Of a DNA stretch of 64,000 nt, positions 36,962 through 44,804 are shown piece after piece. The position numbers were made by a program, and so were the translations under genes. Positions within the stretch are counted from its first letter, which is position 1; each line of letters opens with the position of its first letter. Under the pieces are notes generated by a model. That model had not been told where the DNA came from. It saw nothing but the letters and a program-made list of their open reading frames with translations, and did no database searches. The DNA comes from Amylibacter sp. (GTDB lineage Bacteria > Pseudomonadota > Alphaproteobacteria > Rhodobacterales > Rhodobacteraceae), in contig JAJFHZ010000030.1 of the NCBI GenBank assembly GCA_021775355.1, positions 1-64,000 of the forward strand, in the 5' to 3' direction.

Positions 36962-37100
36962 ACTAGTATTGCCGGGCTATTTGCGCTTATATACGCCACA
37001 AGGGCGATGGCGTCGCCCGCATTTCATCAAATCGTCCTGAACGCCCGGACATCTCTTTTGGGGTGTTTCAGCGAAAGCCCCCTTAAATTAGGAGGCTATG

Positions 37101-38324
37101 ATGGAAAACATCCAACCGACCCGCCCGGAATTTTACATGCTTAAAAACGGCACAAAGGCACCTCTGCCCTTTGCCCAGTCCGAATATGACCAGCGCATTG
37201 CAGGCTTGCGCGCAATTATGCAGGCCCAAGATCTGCAAGCCGTCATTCTGACATCCATGCACGGCATCGCCTATTATTCGGGCTTTCTTTATTGCAGCTT
37301 CGGGCGCCCATATGCCTGCGTTGTCACCCACAACACTGCCCACACTATTTCGGCAGGTATCGACGCGGGCCAACCGGGCCGCCGATCGGCTTGTGACAAC
37401 ATCACTTACACCGACTGGAAACGCGACAATTACTGGCGCGCCATCAAATCCTGCATCAATGGTGCCACCGCCATCGGGATAGAGGGTGACCATTTGACAC
37501 TTCTGGCCCAGCAAAAACTGCAAGAGTTCCTTGGCCCCAAGAAAGTCGCAGATATCGCCCCCGCCAGCATGACCCAACGCATGATCAAATCAGATGCCGA
37601 AATTACCCTGATCAAACAAGGGGCCCGCATCGCGGACGTCGGTGGTTTCGCCATACGCGACGCGATCAAAGTCGGCACCCGTGAAATCGACGTTGCCATG
37701 GCAGGCCGTGATGCGATGGAACTGGAAATCGCCAAATCATTCCCGGATAGTGAAATCCGAGATAGTTGGGTCTGGTTTCAGTCAGGCCTGAACACCGATG
37801 GTGCCCATAACCCGGTTACCACACGCAAGCTGGAAGCGGGCGATATATTAAGTCTGAACACCTTCCCGATGATCAACGGTTATTATACGGCCCTTGAACG
37901 CACACTTTTTGTGGGCGAACCCAATCAGGCGCAAATGCGCGTCTGGCAGGCCAATGTTGAAGCGCATGAACTGGGGCTGTCATTGATCAAACAGGGTGCC
38001 ACTTGTTCCGGCATCTGCGATGAAATCAACGCGCTGTTTGAACAACACAACCTGCTACAATACCGCAGCTTCGGTTACGGCCATTCATTCGGTGTGCTGT
38101 CGCATTATTACGGCCGCGAAGCGGGGCTGGAATTGCGCGAAGATATCGACACGGTGCTGACGCCGGGCATGGTGGTGTCGATGGAACCGATGGTCACCCT
38201 ACCCGAAGGGGATGCTGCCGCAGGCGGGTACCGTGAACACGATATCGTGGTGATAACGGATGAAGGTGAAGAAAACATCACCAAATTCCCCTATGGCCCC
38301 GAACATAATATTGTCGCGGCTTAA
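37101..38324 (+). CDS. Creatinase (creatine amidinohydrolase), M24 family
   Basis: Hydrolyses creatine to sarcosine and urea. The 407-residue product aligns along its length with what I recall of Pseudomonas creatinase: FLYCSFGRPYA, the catalytic-His segment SGLNTDGAHNPVTTRK (His236), ALERTLF, FGYGHSFGVLSHYYGREAG and EPGM-like TPGMVVSMEPMVTLPEG. This is far closer to creatinase than to prolidase-type M24 enzymes. The second of two adjacent ATGs is chosen because GGAGG lies 5 bases before it. C-ending codons are more frequent than in neighbouring genes, which fits acquisition. No creatininase or sarcosine oxidase gene is nearby. Confidence 0.88.
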   Translation: MENIQPTRPEFYMLKNGTKAPLPFAQSEYDQRIAGLRAIMQAQDLQAVILTSMHGIAYYSGFLYCSFGRPYACVVTHNTAHTISAGIDAGQPGRRSACDNITYTDWKRDNYWRAIKSCINGATAIGIEGDHLTLLAQQKLQEFLGPKKVADIAPASMTQRMIKSDAEITLIKQGARIADVGGFAIRDAIKVGTREIDVAMAGRDAMELEIAKSFPDSEIRDSWVWFQSGLNTDGAHNPVTTRKLEAGDILSLNTFPMINGYYTALERTLFVGEPNQAQMRVWQANVEAHELGLSLIKQGATCSGICDEINALFEQHNLLQYRSFGYGHSFGVLSHYYGREAGLELREDIDTVLTPGMVVSMEPMVTLPEGDAAAGGYREHDIVVITDEGEENITKFPYGPEHNIVAA

Positions 38325-38441
38325 CCAAAATCGGGTGTGCGGAACACCGCGCGCCCGAAACTGCCGGCAAGACCTTGGCAAATTCATCACACATAAAATT
38401 TGACCTTGTCAAATCAGATAAAACGGATCAAATCCGATCAA

Positions 38442-38654
38442 ATGACGGACATCTACCACATTAAAATAAAAGAATTTTCCAAACAGCTAGACGACATGAT
38501 CATCGTCATGGACTTCTACGCAAAATATGAGATCACAGCCCGCGATCAAATCCCCGAGGATCTGCTTTACGCCGACAGCATGAAAGCATTGGATCGTGCC
38601 GCACAAAGGTTGAATTTGGGGCATAAAGCTAACTTAAAAGCCGCGCCCCGATAA
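38442..38654 (+). CDS. Small hypothetical protein
   Basis: A 70-residue product beginning MTDIYHIKIKEFSKQLDD, mixed charge, mostly helical-looking, ending in a basic tail; no signal peptide or known motif. Codon use looks like coding sequence, but no clear ribosome site precedes the ATG. The leader contains the repeats GATCAAAT-CC-GATCAAAT and the small inverted repeat CGGAT-CAA-ATCCG (38424-38436). A TTG at 38400 could extend it by 14 codons. It may be transcribed with the creatinase gene 117 bases upstream. Function unknown. Confidence 0.45.
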   Translation: MTDIYHIKIKEFSKQLDDMIIVMDFYAKYEITARDQIPEDLLYADSMKALDRAAQRLNLGHKANLKAAPR

Positions 38655-38828
38655 CAAACCCACGTCAAACCCAACATCCACAATCCACCACGTAGCGCTC
38701 GACCCCGCCGAGATGGCAGGAGATTGCAAAGCAATCACCGAAAGCCTTCTCCCACGGATGTACGCATTCGCGAAGATCAGAATATCGTGCGGTTGATGTT
38801 CAAGGCGATGGGGTGATGTGGCCTCGCG
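38655..38828. other. Gap between the small gene and rnpA
   Basis: No gene is supported. It contains a perfect GATTGC-AAA-GCAATC hairpin around 38722-38736. A short plus-strand frame ends VRIREDQNIVRLMFKAMG before a stop at about 38817, which could be a remnant of a coding sequence, but no start is visible. Confidence 0.3.
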
Positions 38829-39230
38829 TTATTCATGCACCTTTTTCAGTGCGTATTTCATATCCGCCAGCATATCCTGAAAGTCGCGGGTTGCGGTGAC
38901 CTGACGCTTGCCGATCAGGACGTAATCCCAACCTGTGCGGCCTTTTGTCGGCAGGGTCAGGCGAGCAACCTCGCGTAGGCGGCGTTTTGCGCGGTTGCGT
39001 TTGACTGCGTTGCCAACCTTTTTGGAACAGGTGAAGCCCACGCGGATGTCGTCAGTACCGTCTTTGCGATCACGGGCTTGCAAGACAAAACCCTTCACAC
39101 CGCGATAAGGGCCCTTGTTGCAGGCCAGAAAATCTGCGCGCTTTTTTAAAACATGCAGACAAACGGAAACCGCCGGGGGCGTTTCACCGGCTTTCCCTTG
39201 GGTGCCTGATGTCGCCTCCGACGGTTTCAT
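38829..39230 (-). CDS. rnpA: Ribonuclease P protein component
   Basis: Protein subunit of RNase P, which trims tRNA 5' ends. The 133-residue product has the conserved basic RNR signature KKVGNAVKRNRAKRRLREVAR (about 70-90), seen as VGNAVKRNRAKRRLREV, and FLACNKGPYRGVKGFVLQ. The first 25 residues are an unconserved extension. It follows rpmH on the same strand with a 27-base gap. Confidence 0.95.
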   Translation of the reverse strand: MKPSEATSGTQGKAGETPPAVSVCLHVLKKRADFLACNKGPYRGVKGFVLQARDRKDGTDDIRVGFTCSKKVGNAVKRNRAKRRLREVARLTLPTKGRTGWDYVLIGKRQVTATRDFQDMLADMKYALKKVHE

Positions 39231-39257
39231 AATTTCATAGACCTTTCGGTCAGTGCC

Positions 39258-39392
39258 TTAAGCAGACAGTTTTTTGCGGCCTTGGTTGCGGCGGCGGTTC
39301 AATATGATGCGGCCGTTTTTGGTGGCCATGCGTGAACGGAAACCGTGGCGGCGTTTGCGAACAAGGTTGCTCGGCTGGTAAGTACGTTTCAT
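39258..39392 (-). CDS. rpmH: 50S ribosomal protein L34
   Basis: A 44-residue, very basic large-subunit protein, [20 protein letters not shown] at the start and [18 protein letters not shown] at the end. The length and sequence are standard. It is first in the rpmH-rnpA pair and is preceded by a good promoter candidate. A ribosome site (AGGAG in GATCAGGAGATCG) lies just before the ATG. Confidence 0.96.
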   Translation of the reverse strand: MKRTYQPSNLVRKRRHGFRSRMATKNGRIILNRRRNQGRKKLSA

Positions 39393-39462
39393 TTCGATCT
39401 CCTGATCGGTCATTTGGGTCAAATCGGATAAAGATTCGAAGCCCGTCTATTCTGAAGCTGCT

Positions 39463-39490
39463 GTTTAGGGGCGAAAGATGATGAAGTCAA
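39463..39490 (-). promoter_or_regulatory. Candidate rpmH-rnpA promoter
   Basis: On the minus strand TTGACT (39485-39490) is followed after 16 bases by CTAAAC (39463-39468), about 70 bases before the rpmH start. The TTG-plus-CTA pattern fits alphaproteobacterial housekeeping promoters, which tolerate CTAnAC-like -10 elements. Confidence 0.5.
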
Positions 39491-39691
39491 TTCGCTTTGC
39501 GTGGGTTTTATTGCAAGAAATCCATTATTTTGCCCTAATTCTACGGCTGTTTGTTACAGTTTTATACAGATATGAAACGAAAGTACCAAAAAACTATCAC
39601 CTGTGATCACTGGCTTGTGAGGTATCTATCTTCTATGCGGTTAATCGCGCAAAAGATGCTTAGATGAAGAAAAATCGATATGGGTTAAAAT
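39491..39691. other. Divergent gap between rpmH and the TVP38 gene
   Basis: No gene. It holds overlapping inverted repeats, ATCAC-CT-GTGAT and the palindrome GTGATCAC, near 39596-39611. Although rpmH is near oriC in some bacteria, I see no cluster of DnaA boxes here. Confidence 0.35.
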
Positions 39692-40432
39692 ATGGACGAG
39701 ACACCATCCAAAGACACACCTGCGATGCCGCCTTTGTTTTCGGCAAAGCGTATGGCACCATTTGCGGCGATTATATTTGTGGCGATACTGGGGTTTGTCT
39801 TTTTGCGCGATTATTTGAATTTTGATCAGTTGGCGCAAAATCAAGAAGCTTTGCAGGTATGGCGTGACAGCCATTTTGTCTTGGCTTCGCTTGTATTTAT
39901 AGTGATTTACGTTGCCATCGTGGCGTTTTCGCTTCCGGGGGCTGCAATCATATCGCTGACCGGCGGTTTTCTGTTCGGGCTGTTCCCGGGGGCTTTGTAC
40001 AACATCGGGTCGGCAACGGTTGGGGCGACCGCGATCTTTTTGGCGGCGCGCATGGGGTTCGGTGAAGCTTTATCGGCCAAGATGGACAGTTCCAAAGGGG
40101 CTGTGGGCAAGATTAAGGATGGCTTGAAAACAGATGAGGTCAGCTATCTGTTGATCATGCGTCTTGTCCCTGCCGTGCCGTTCTTTGTGGCCAACCTGAT
40201 CCCGGCCTTGGTCGGGGTGAAACTGAAGCGGTTTATCTGGACAACATTCGTGGGGATTATCCCGGGCGGGGTGGTTTATACATGGGTTGGTGCGGGTCTT
40301 GCGGAAGTATTTGCAAATGGGCAAACGCCTAATCTGGGTATTATATTCGAATGGCAGGTTTTGGGGCCATTGCTGGGGCTGGCGGGTCTTGCACTGCTGC
40401 CGATCATACTGAAAAAATTTAAAGGTAAATAA
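39692..40432 (+). CDS. TVP38/TMEM64 family membrane protein
   Basis: Multi-pass inner-membrane protein of the DedA-like superfamily. The 246-residue product has about six hydrophobic segments and the conserved FSLPGAAIISLTGGFLFGLFPG and RLVPAVPFFVANLIPALVGV motifs. Relatives act in lipid or ion homeostasis; the exact role is unknown. It lies 2 bases before a flavoprotein disulfide reductase gene, a pairing I recall as common, which suggests a joint function. Confidence 0.88.
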   Translation: MDETPSKDTPAMPPLFSAKRMAPFAAIIFVAILGFVFLRDYLNFDQLAQNQEALQVWRDSHFVLASLVFIVIYVAIVAFSLPGAAIISLTGGFLFGLFPGALYNIGSATVGATAIFLAARMGFGEALSAKMDSSKGAVGKIKDGLKTDEVSYLLIMRLVPAVPFFVANLIPALVGVKLKRFIWTTFVGIIPGGVVYTWVGAGLAEVFANGQTPNLGIIFEWQVLGPLLGLAGLALLPIILKKFKGK

Positions 40433-40434
40433 GC

Positions 40435-41850
40435 ATGGTGACGCGCATTAAAACTGATCTTTGTATCATTGGCGGCGGTTCCGGCGGGCTTTCAGTGGCG
40501 GCAGGGGCTGTGCAAATGGGGGCTGATGTGGTCTTGCTGGAAGGTGGCAAGATGGGGGGCGATTGTCTGAATTACGGTTGTGTTCCGTCAAAGGCCCTGA
40601 TTGCGGCCGGTAAGCATGCGCATGCAATGACAACAGGTGCACCGTTCGGGGTTAAGCCCGTGGTGCCGCAAGTGGATTATGCCGCTGCCAAGGATCATGT
40701 GCGCGGGGTTATTGCGGGTATTGAGCCGCATGATAGCGTGGAACGGTTCACGGCCCTTGGCGTGAAAGTCATAACGGAATACGGCAGTTTTATTTCACCG
40801 ACAGAAGTACAGGCAGGGAATACGATTATTCAGGCGCGACGCTTTGTGATCGCAACAGGGTCTTCGCCGTTTGTGCCGCCTATTCCGGGCCTTGATAAAG
40901 TGAAATATTACACCAATGAGGATATTTTTGAGTTGCGCGAACAGCCCAAGCATTTGTTGGTGATCGGGGGCGGGCCGATCGGTATGGAACTGGCACAGGC
41001 GCATGTGCGGCTTGGCTCGAAAGTGACGGTGATCGAAGGGTTCAAGGCATTGGGTCGTGACGATCCTGAAATGGCGGCAATTGCACTGGAACGCATTCGT
41101 GCGGAAGGCGTGGAGATTGCCGAAGACGCATTGGCAGAGAAAATCAGCCAAAAAGGTGCCGTGATTACGGTTGAAACCAAGGATGGCGCGAAATTCAAAG
41201 GCTCGCATCTATTGATGGCTGTGGGGCGTAAACCGAATACGGACAAGTTGAATTTGAATGTGGCAGGGATTGAACCGACCCGTGGTGGCATTCAGGTGGA
41301 TGCAGCACTGAAAACCACCAACAAGCGTGTGTACGCAATTGGCGACGTTGCGGGTGCGTTACAGTTCACCCATGTTGCGGGGTATCATGCCGGTGTGATC
41401 ATCAAATCGGCCCTGTTCGGATTACCGTCGAAAGCCAGCTCTTCCCATATTCCCTGGGCGACCTACATAGATCCTGAAATGGCGCAAGTCGGTTTAACGG
41501 AAGCACAAGCGCGTGAGCAACATGGGGAAAAGTTGGAAGTTGTACGATTTGAATACGCCGAAAATGACCGTGCACGGGCTGAACTGGCGACAACGGGGTT
41601 GATCAAGGTTATGATCGTCAAGGGCCGCCCCATAGGTGCCAGTATCGTGGGTGCACAAGCGGGCGAGCTAATCCAGACATGGGCGCTGGTGATTGCCAAT
41701 AAACTGAAAATCGGTGCGGTGGCGGCAATGGTGGCCCCGTATCCTACGCTGGGTGAGATCAATAAACGCGCGGCAGGGCAATATTACACGCCGCGTTTGT
41801 TTGAAAGTGACTTTGTGAAAAGGATTGTCAGGCTGGTGCAGCGTTTTTGA
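40435..41850 (+). CDS. FAD-dependent disulfide-reductase-family oxidoreductase
   Basis: Flavoprotein of the lipoamide dehydrogenase/mercuric reductase family. The 471-residue product has the FAD motif GGGSGGL (13-19), the redox pair in CLNYGC (Cys44 and Cys49), the NAD(P) motif GGGPIGMELA and the second FAD motif TNKRVYAIGDVAG. The usual C-terminal catalytic His of lipoamide dehydrogenase is replaced: the motif reads APYPTLGE, with Tyr436. It is therefore more like the MerA/YkgC side of the family than true E3. No MerA metal domain is present. Substrate unknown; it is paired with the TVP38 gene. Confidence 0.88.
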   Translation: MVTRIKTDLCIIGGGSGGLSVAAGAVQMGADVVLLEGGKMGGDCLNYGCVPSKALIAAGKHAHAMTTGAPFGVKPVVPQVDYAAAKDHVRGVIAGIEPHDSVERFTALGVKVITEYGSFISPTEVQAGNTIIQARRFVIATGSSPFVPPIPGLDKVKYYTNEDIFELREQPKHLLVIGGGPIGMELAQAHVRLGSKVTVIEGFKALGRDDPEMAAIALERIRAEGVEIAEDALAEKISQKGAVITVETKDGAKFKGSHLLMAVGRKPNTDKLNLNVAGIEPTRGGIQVDAALKTTNKRVYAIGDVAGALQFTHVAGYHAGVIIKSALFGLPSKASSSHIPWATYIDPEMAQVGLTEAQAREQHGEKLEVVRFEYAENDRARAELATTGLIKVMIVKGRPIGASIVGAQAGELIQTWALVIANKLKIGAVAAMVAPYPTLGEINKRAAGQYYTPRLFESDFVKRIVRLVQRF

Positions 41851-41854
41851 AGGT

Positions 41855-41871
41855 ATAGTGTTTTACACTAT
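41855..41871. promoter_or_regulatory. ATAGTGT-TTT-ACACTAT inverted repeat
   Basis: Perfect 7-base arms around three T bases, starting five bases after the flavoprotein stop codon and about 70 bases before the histidine kinase gene. It lacks a following T run, so an operator for a dimeric regulator is as likely as a terminator. Confidence 0.45.
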
Positions 41872-41938
41872 GAGGCAAATAGCAGCGTTGCGACTGGAAG
41901 CTAAGCATCATAGAATCTGAGGATAGACTGAGGGGCAT

Positions 41939-43327
41939 ATGTTTTTAAAATCATTATCAGGGCGATTTTTATTGCTGACGATCATCTTTGTGATGCTTGC
42001 CGAGGTATTGATTTTTGTTCCATCCGTCGCGCGTTTTCGTGTGGATTATCTGCAAACACGTCTGGATAGCTCGCAAATAGCATCCTTGGCTTTGCTGGCT
42101 TCACCCAATGATATGGTGACGCCGGAATTAGAAGCAGAATTGTTGCGCAATGCGGATGTGTTGAACGTGGCTTTGCAACGCGATTCTATACGCGAACTGA
42201 TGTTATCGACACCGATGAAAGCACCTATTGCGCAAACCTTTGATCTGCGTGGTGCAAGTGCATGGGTGCTGATCCGCGATGCGCTGCAAGTTTTGTGGAA
42301 CAACAATGACCGTGTGATCCGTGTGCGTGGCGAGCCTGTGAATGGAGCGGGGCATCTGATTGAGGCGGCCTTGTATGAAAAACCATTGCGCAATGCGATG
42401 ATTGATTATGGTGTGAATATTTTCAACCTGTCTTTGTTCATTTCCGTTGTGACAGGGGCACTGTTGTTTGTTGCCGTACGGTGGTTTTTGGTTCTGCCAA
42501 TCAGCCGTCTAGTGCGTCAAATCCACGAATTTGAAGTTGCCCCTGAAGATGCCCGTAAGATCATTCAACCGCAAGCGGGTGTAACAGAGCTGTTTGAAGC
42601 GGAAACGGCTATTCACTCAATGCAAACACAGCTTAGCCAGTCGCTGAAACAAAAGGGACGTTTAGCGGATCTTGGTGCGGCTGTTTCAAAAATAAGCCAT
42701 GATTTGCGCAATATACTGACGACAACACAATTGCTGGCAGATCGTATGGAAATGAGTGATGATCCGGCGGTGCAGAAAACTGCACCAAAGCTGATCTCAT
42801 CGTTGTCGCGCGCGGTGAATTTATGTGATAGCACCCTGCGTTTCGGTAAAGCAGAGGAAACAGCACCTAATCTGACCAAATTTGCTATGCGGCCTTTGTT
42901 AGCGGAAGTGGTTGAGGGTGAATGTCTGTCTGTTGGCGATACCAATGTACAGATTTCATCAACCGTTGAAGGTGCGATTTCGATGCGTGCTGACCGCGAG
43001 CAGCTTTACCGAATTGTTAGTAATATTGTGCGCAATGCATGGCAGGTATTATCGGCTAGAAAACAATCGGGTGAGATTGTTGTGATGGGGGCCGAGACAC
43101 CGGAGAACTGGACAATTTCCATTACCGATAATGGTCCCGGGCTGCCAAAGAAAGCCCTGGATCATCTGTTTACTCCGTTTGAGGGCGGTGCACGCAAGGG
43201 CGGATCGGGTCTGGGTCTGGCTATTTCCGCAGAATTGGTCAAAGGCCACGGGGGTACGATACAATTGACCGCCTCAGGCCCTGAAGGCAGTACGTTTTTG
43301 ATCACTTTGCCGAAAGATGTGGCATAA
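41939..43327 (+). CDS. Orphan sensor histidine kinase
   Basis: Membrane sensor kinase. The 462-residue product has helices at about 8-30 and 160-188 enclosing a periplasmic sensor of some 130 residues, a HAMP-like linker, the phospho-acceptor His254 in SKISHDLRN, an N box (IVSNIVRNAWQV), DNGPGLP and GGSGLGLAI for ATP binding. No response regulator gene is adjacent, so its partner is elsewhere. Signal unknown. Confidence 0.9.
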   Translation: MFLKSLSGRFLLLTIIFVMLAEVLIFVPSVARFRVDYLQTRLDSSQIASLALLASPNDMVTPELEAELLRNADVLNVALQRDSIRELMLSTPMKAPIAQTFDLRGASAWVLIRDALQVLWNNNDRVIRVRGEPVNGAGHLIEAALYEKPLRNAMIDYGVNIFNLSLFISVVTGALLFVAVRWFLVLPISRLVRQIHEFEVAPEDARKIIQPQAGVTELFEAETAIHSMQTQLSQSLKQKGRLADLGAAVSKISHDLRNILTTTQLLADRMEMSDDPAVQKTAPKLISSLSRAVNLCDSTLRFGKAEETAPNLTKFAMRPLLAEVVEGECLSVGDTNVQISSTVEGAISMRADREQLYRIVSNIVRNAWQVLSARKQSGEIVVMGAETPENWTISITDNGPGLPKKALDHLFTPFEGGARKGGSGLGLAISAELVKGHGGTIQLTASGPEGSTFLITLPKDVA

Positions 43328-43434
43328 AGTCCTGCCACTAGCATAAAGAACAAAAGCCCCCCATATTCAGTTTAATTCCCGACGCATTATGTCTGTTGGG
43401 TGTGAATGAATTTTGATCAAAATTGAGGTATGCT

Positions 43435-44736
43435 ATGCAATTAACAATGATCGGAACCGGATATGTCGGTTTGGTTTCGGGTGTATGTTTCTCGGATTTC
43501 GGCCATGATGTGGCTTGTGTTGATAAATTACCTGAAAAAATCAATGCAATGCAACATGGCGAAGTTCCCATCTATGAACCCGGCTTGGATGATATGATGG
43601 TCAAAAACATTGCCAATGGGCGGTTGCAGTTCACGCTTGATCTAGCAAAAGCTGTCGGTGCTGCGGAAGCCGTGTTTATTGCGGTGGGCACCCCGACACG
43701 TCGTGGTGACGGTCATGCGGATCTGACGTATGTTTATGATGCCGCCCGTGATATTGCCCGCGCACTGAAGGGCTATACCGTTGTTGTAACCAAATCGACC
43801 GTACCTGTGGGTACGAACCGTGAAGTTGAACGTGTGATCCATGCGGAAAATCCGGATGCGGATTTTGATGTATGTTCCAACCCTGAATTCCTGCGTGAAG
43901 GGGCGGCAATAGAGGATTTTATGCGCCCTGACCGTGTGGTCGTTGGGATCGAGAATGATCGCGCCAAGGATGTTATGGCGCGAATTTACCGCCCGCTTGC
44001 CCTGCGTGAAGCCCCGATTGTTTATACCGATCTGGAAAGTGCCGAAATGATTAAATATGCCGCCAACGCGTTTCTGGCGACTAAGATCACCTTTATCAAT
44101 GAAATTGCAAACCTGTGTGAAAAGGTTGGTGCGGATATTAAATCGGTGTCTAAGGGAATGGGCATGGACAACCGGATCGGCAATAAGTTCCTGCACGCGG
44201 GGCCGGGTTATGGCGGTTCTTGTTTTCCGAAAGATACAAAAGCGCTTGAACGGATTGGCCAGGATCACGCCAGCCCGATCAAGATCATCGAAACTGTTAT
44301 TGCTATCAATGATGAACGCAAACGCCAGATGGCTGATAAGATCATGTATCTTTGCGACGATAAGGTAAAAGGCAAGCGGATTGCGGTTCTTGGGGTGACA
44401 TTCAAGCCCAACACTGACGACATGCGCGAAAGCCCATCTTTGACGATTGTACCTGCATTGGTGGGTGCGGGGGCGGTTGTGCATGTGGTTGATCCGCAAG
44501 GGCGCAAAGAGGGCGAAGAGCTGCTGCCCGCGGTCACATGGGATGATGACCCATACGAAGCCGCGTCAGGTGCGGATGCGATTGTGGTTCTAACGGAATG
44601 GAATGAATTCCGCGCTTTGGATCTAATGCGGTTGGCCCGTGTGATGAAAACCCCGAAAATGGCTGATCTGCGCAATATTTATGATCCTGTTGAAGCGAAA
44701 GAGGCCGGGTTTGATTATGTCTCTGTCGGGCGGTAA
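43435..44736 (+). CDS. ugd: UDP-glucose 6-dehydrogenase
   Basis: Oxidises UDP-glucose to UDP-glucuronate for polysaccharide synthesis. The 433-residue product has the NAD motif GTGYVGLVSGVCF at the N-terminus, the substrate region FLREGAAIEDFMRPDRVVVG, the catalytic cysteine in GYGGSCFPKDT and LGVTFKPNTDDMRESPS. ATG 43435 is preferred over 43423 because GAGG is 6 bases upstream. No capsule or glycosyltransferase genes are adjacent. Confidence 0.96.
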   Translation: MQLTMIGTGYVGLVSGVCFSDFGHDVACVDKLPEKINAMQHGEVPIYEPGLDDMMVKNIANGRLQFTLDLAKAVGAAEAVFIAVGTPTRRGDGHADLTYVYDAARDIARALKGYTVVVTKSTVPVGTNREVERVIHAENPDADFDVCSNPEFLREGAAIEDFMRPDRVVVGIENDRAKDVMARIYRPLALREAPIVYTDLESAEMIKYAANAFLATKITFINEIANLCEKVGADIKSVSKGMGMDNRIGNKFLHAGPGYGGSCFPKDTKALERIGQDHASPIKIIETVIAINDERKRQMADKIMYLCDDKVKGKRIAVLGVTFKPNTDDMRESPSLTIVPALVGAGAVVHVVDPQGRKEGEELLPAVTWDDDPYEAASGADAIVVLTEWNEFRALDLMRLARVMKTPKMADLRNIYDPVEAKEAGFDYVSVGR

Positions 44737-44760
44737 ATGATTTACTTTTGAAATTTAATG

Positions 44761-44766
44761 TATAAT
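44761..44766 (+). promoter_or_regulatory. TATAAT -10 candidate for the M20-lyase operon
   Basis: A perfect TATAAT 39 bases before the M20 hydrolase start, in an AT-rich gap after ugd. The matching -35 is poor (TGATTT at 17 bases or TTTACT at 14), so the promoter may need an activator. Confidence 0.4.
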
Positions 44767-44804
44767 GCGGATATTGTATGTGAACTTTTATCCGAAGTAT
44801 AAGT

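Noticed and set aside
39393..39691. Replication origin near rpmH
   Set aside because: No cluster of DnaA boxes and no dnaA or dnaN gene in the window.
43642..44499. 285-codon open frame on the minus strand
   Set aside because: It lies fully opposite ugd, which has all family motifs; the antisense frame has low-complexity His/Asn-rich wording and no ribosome site.
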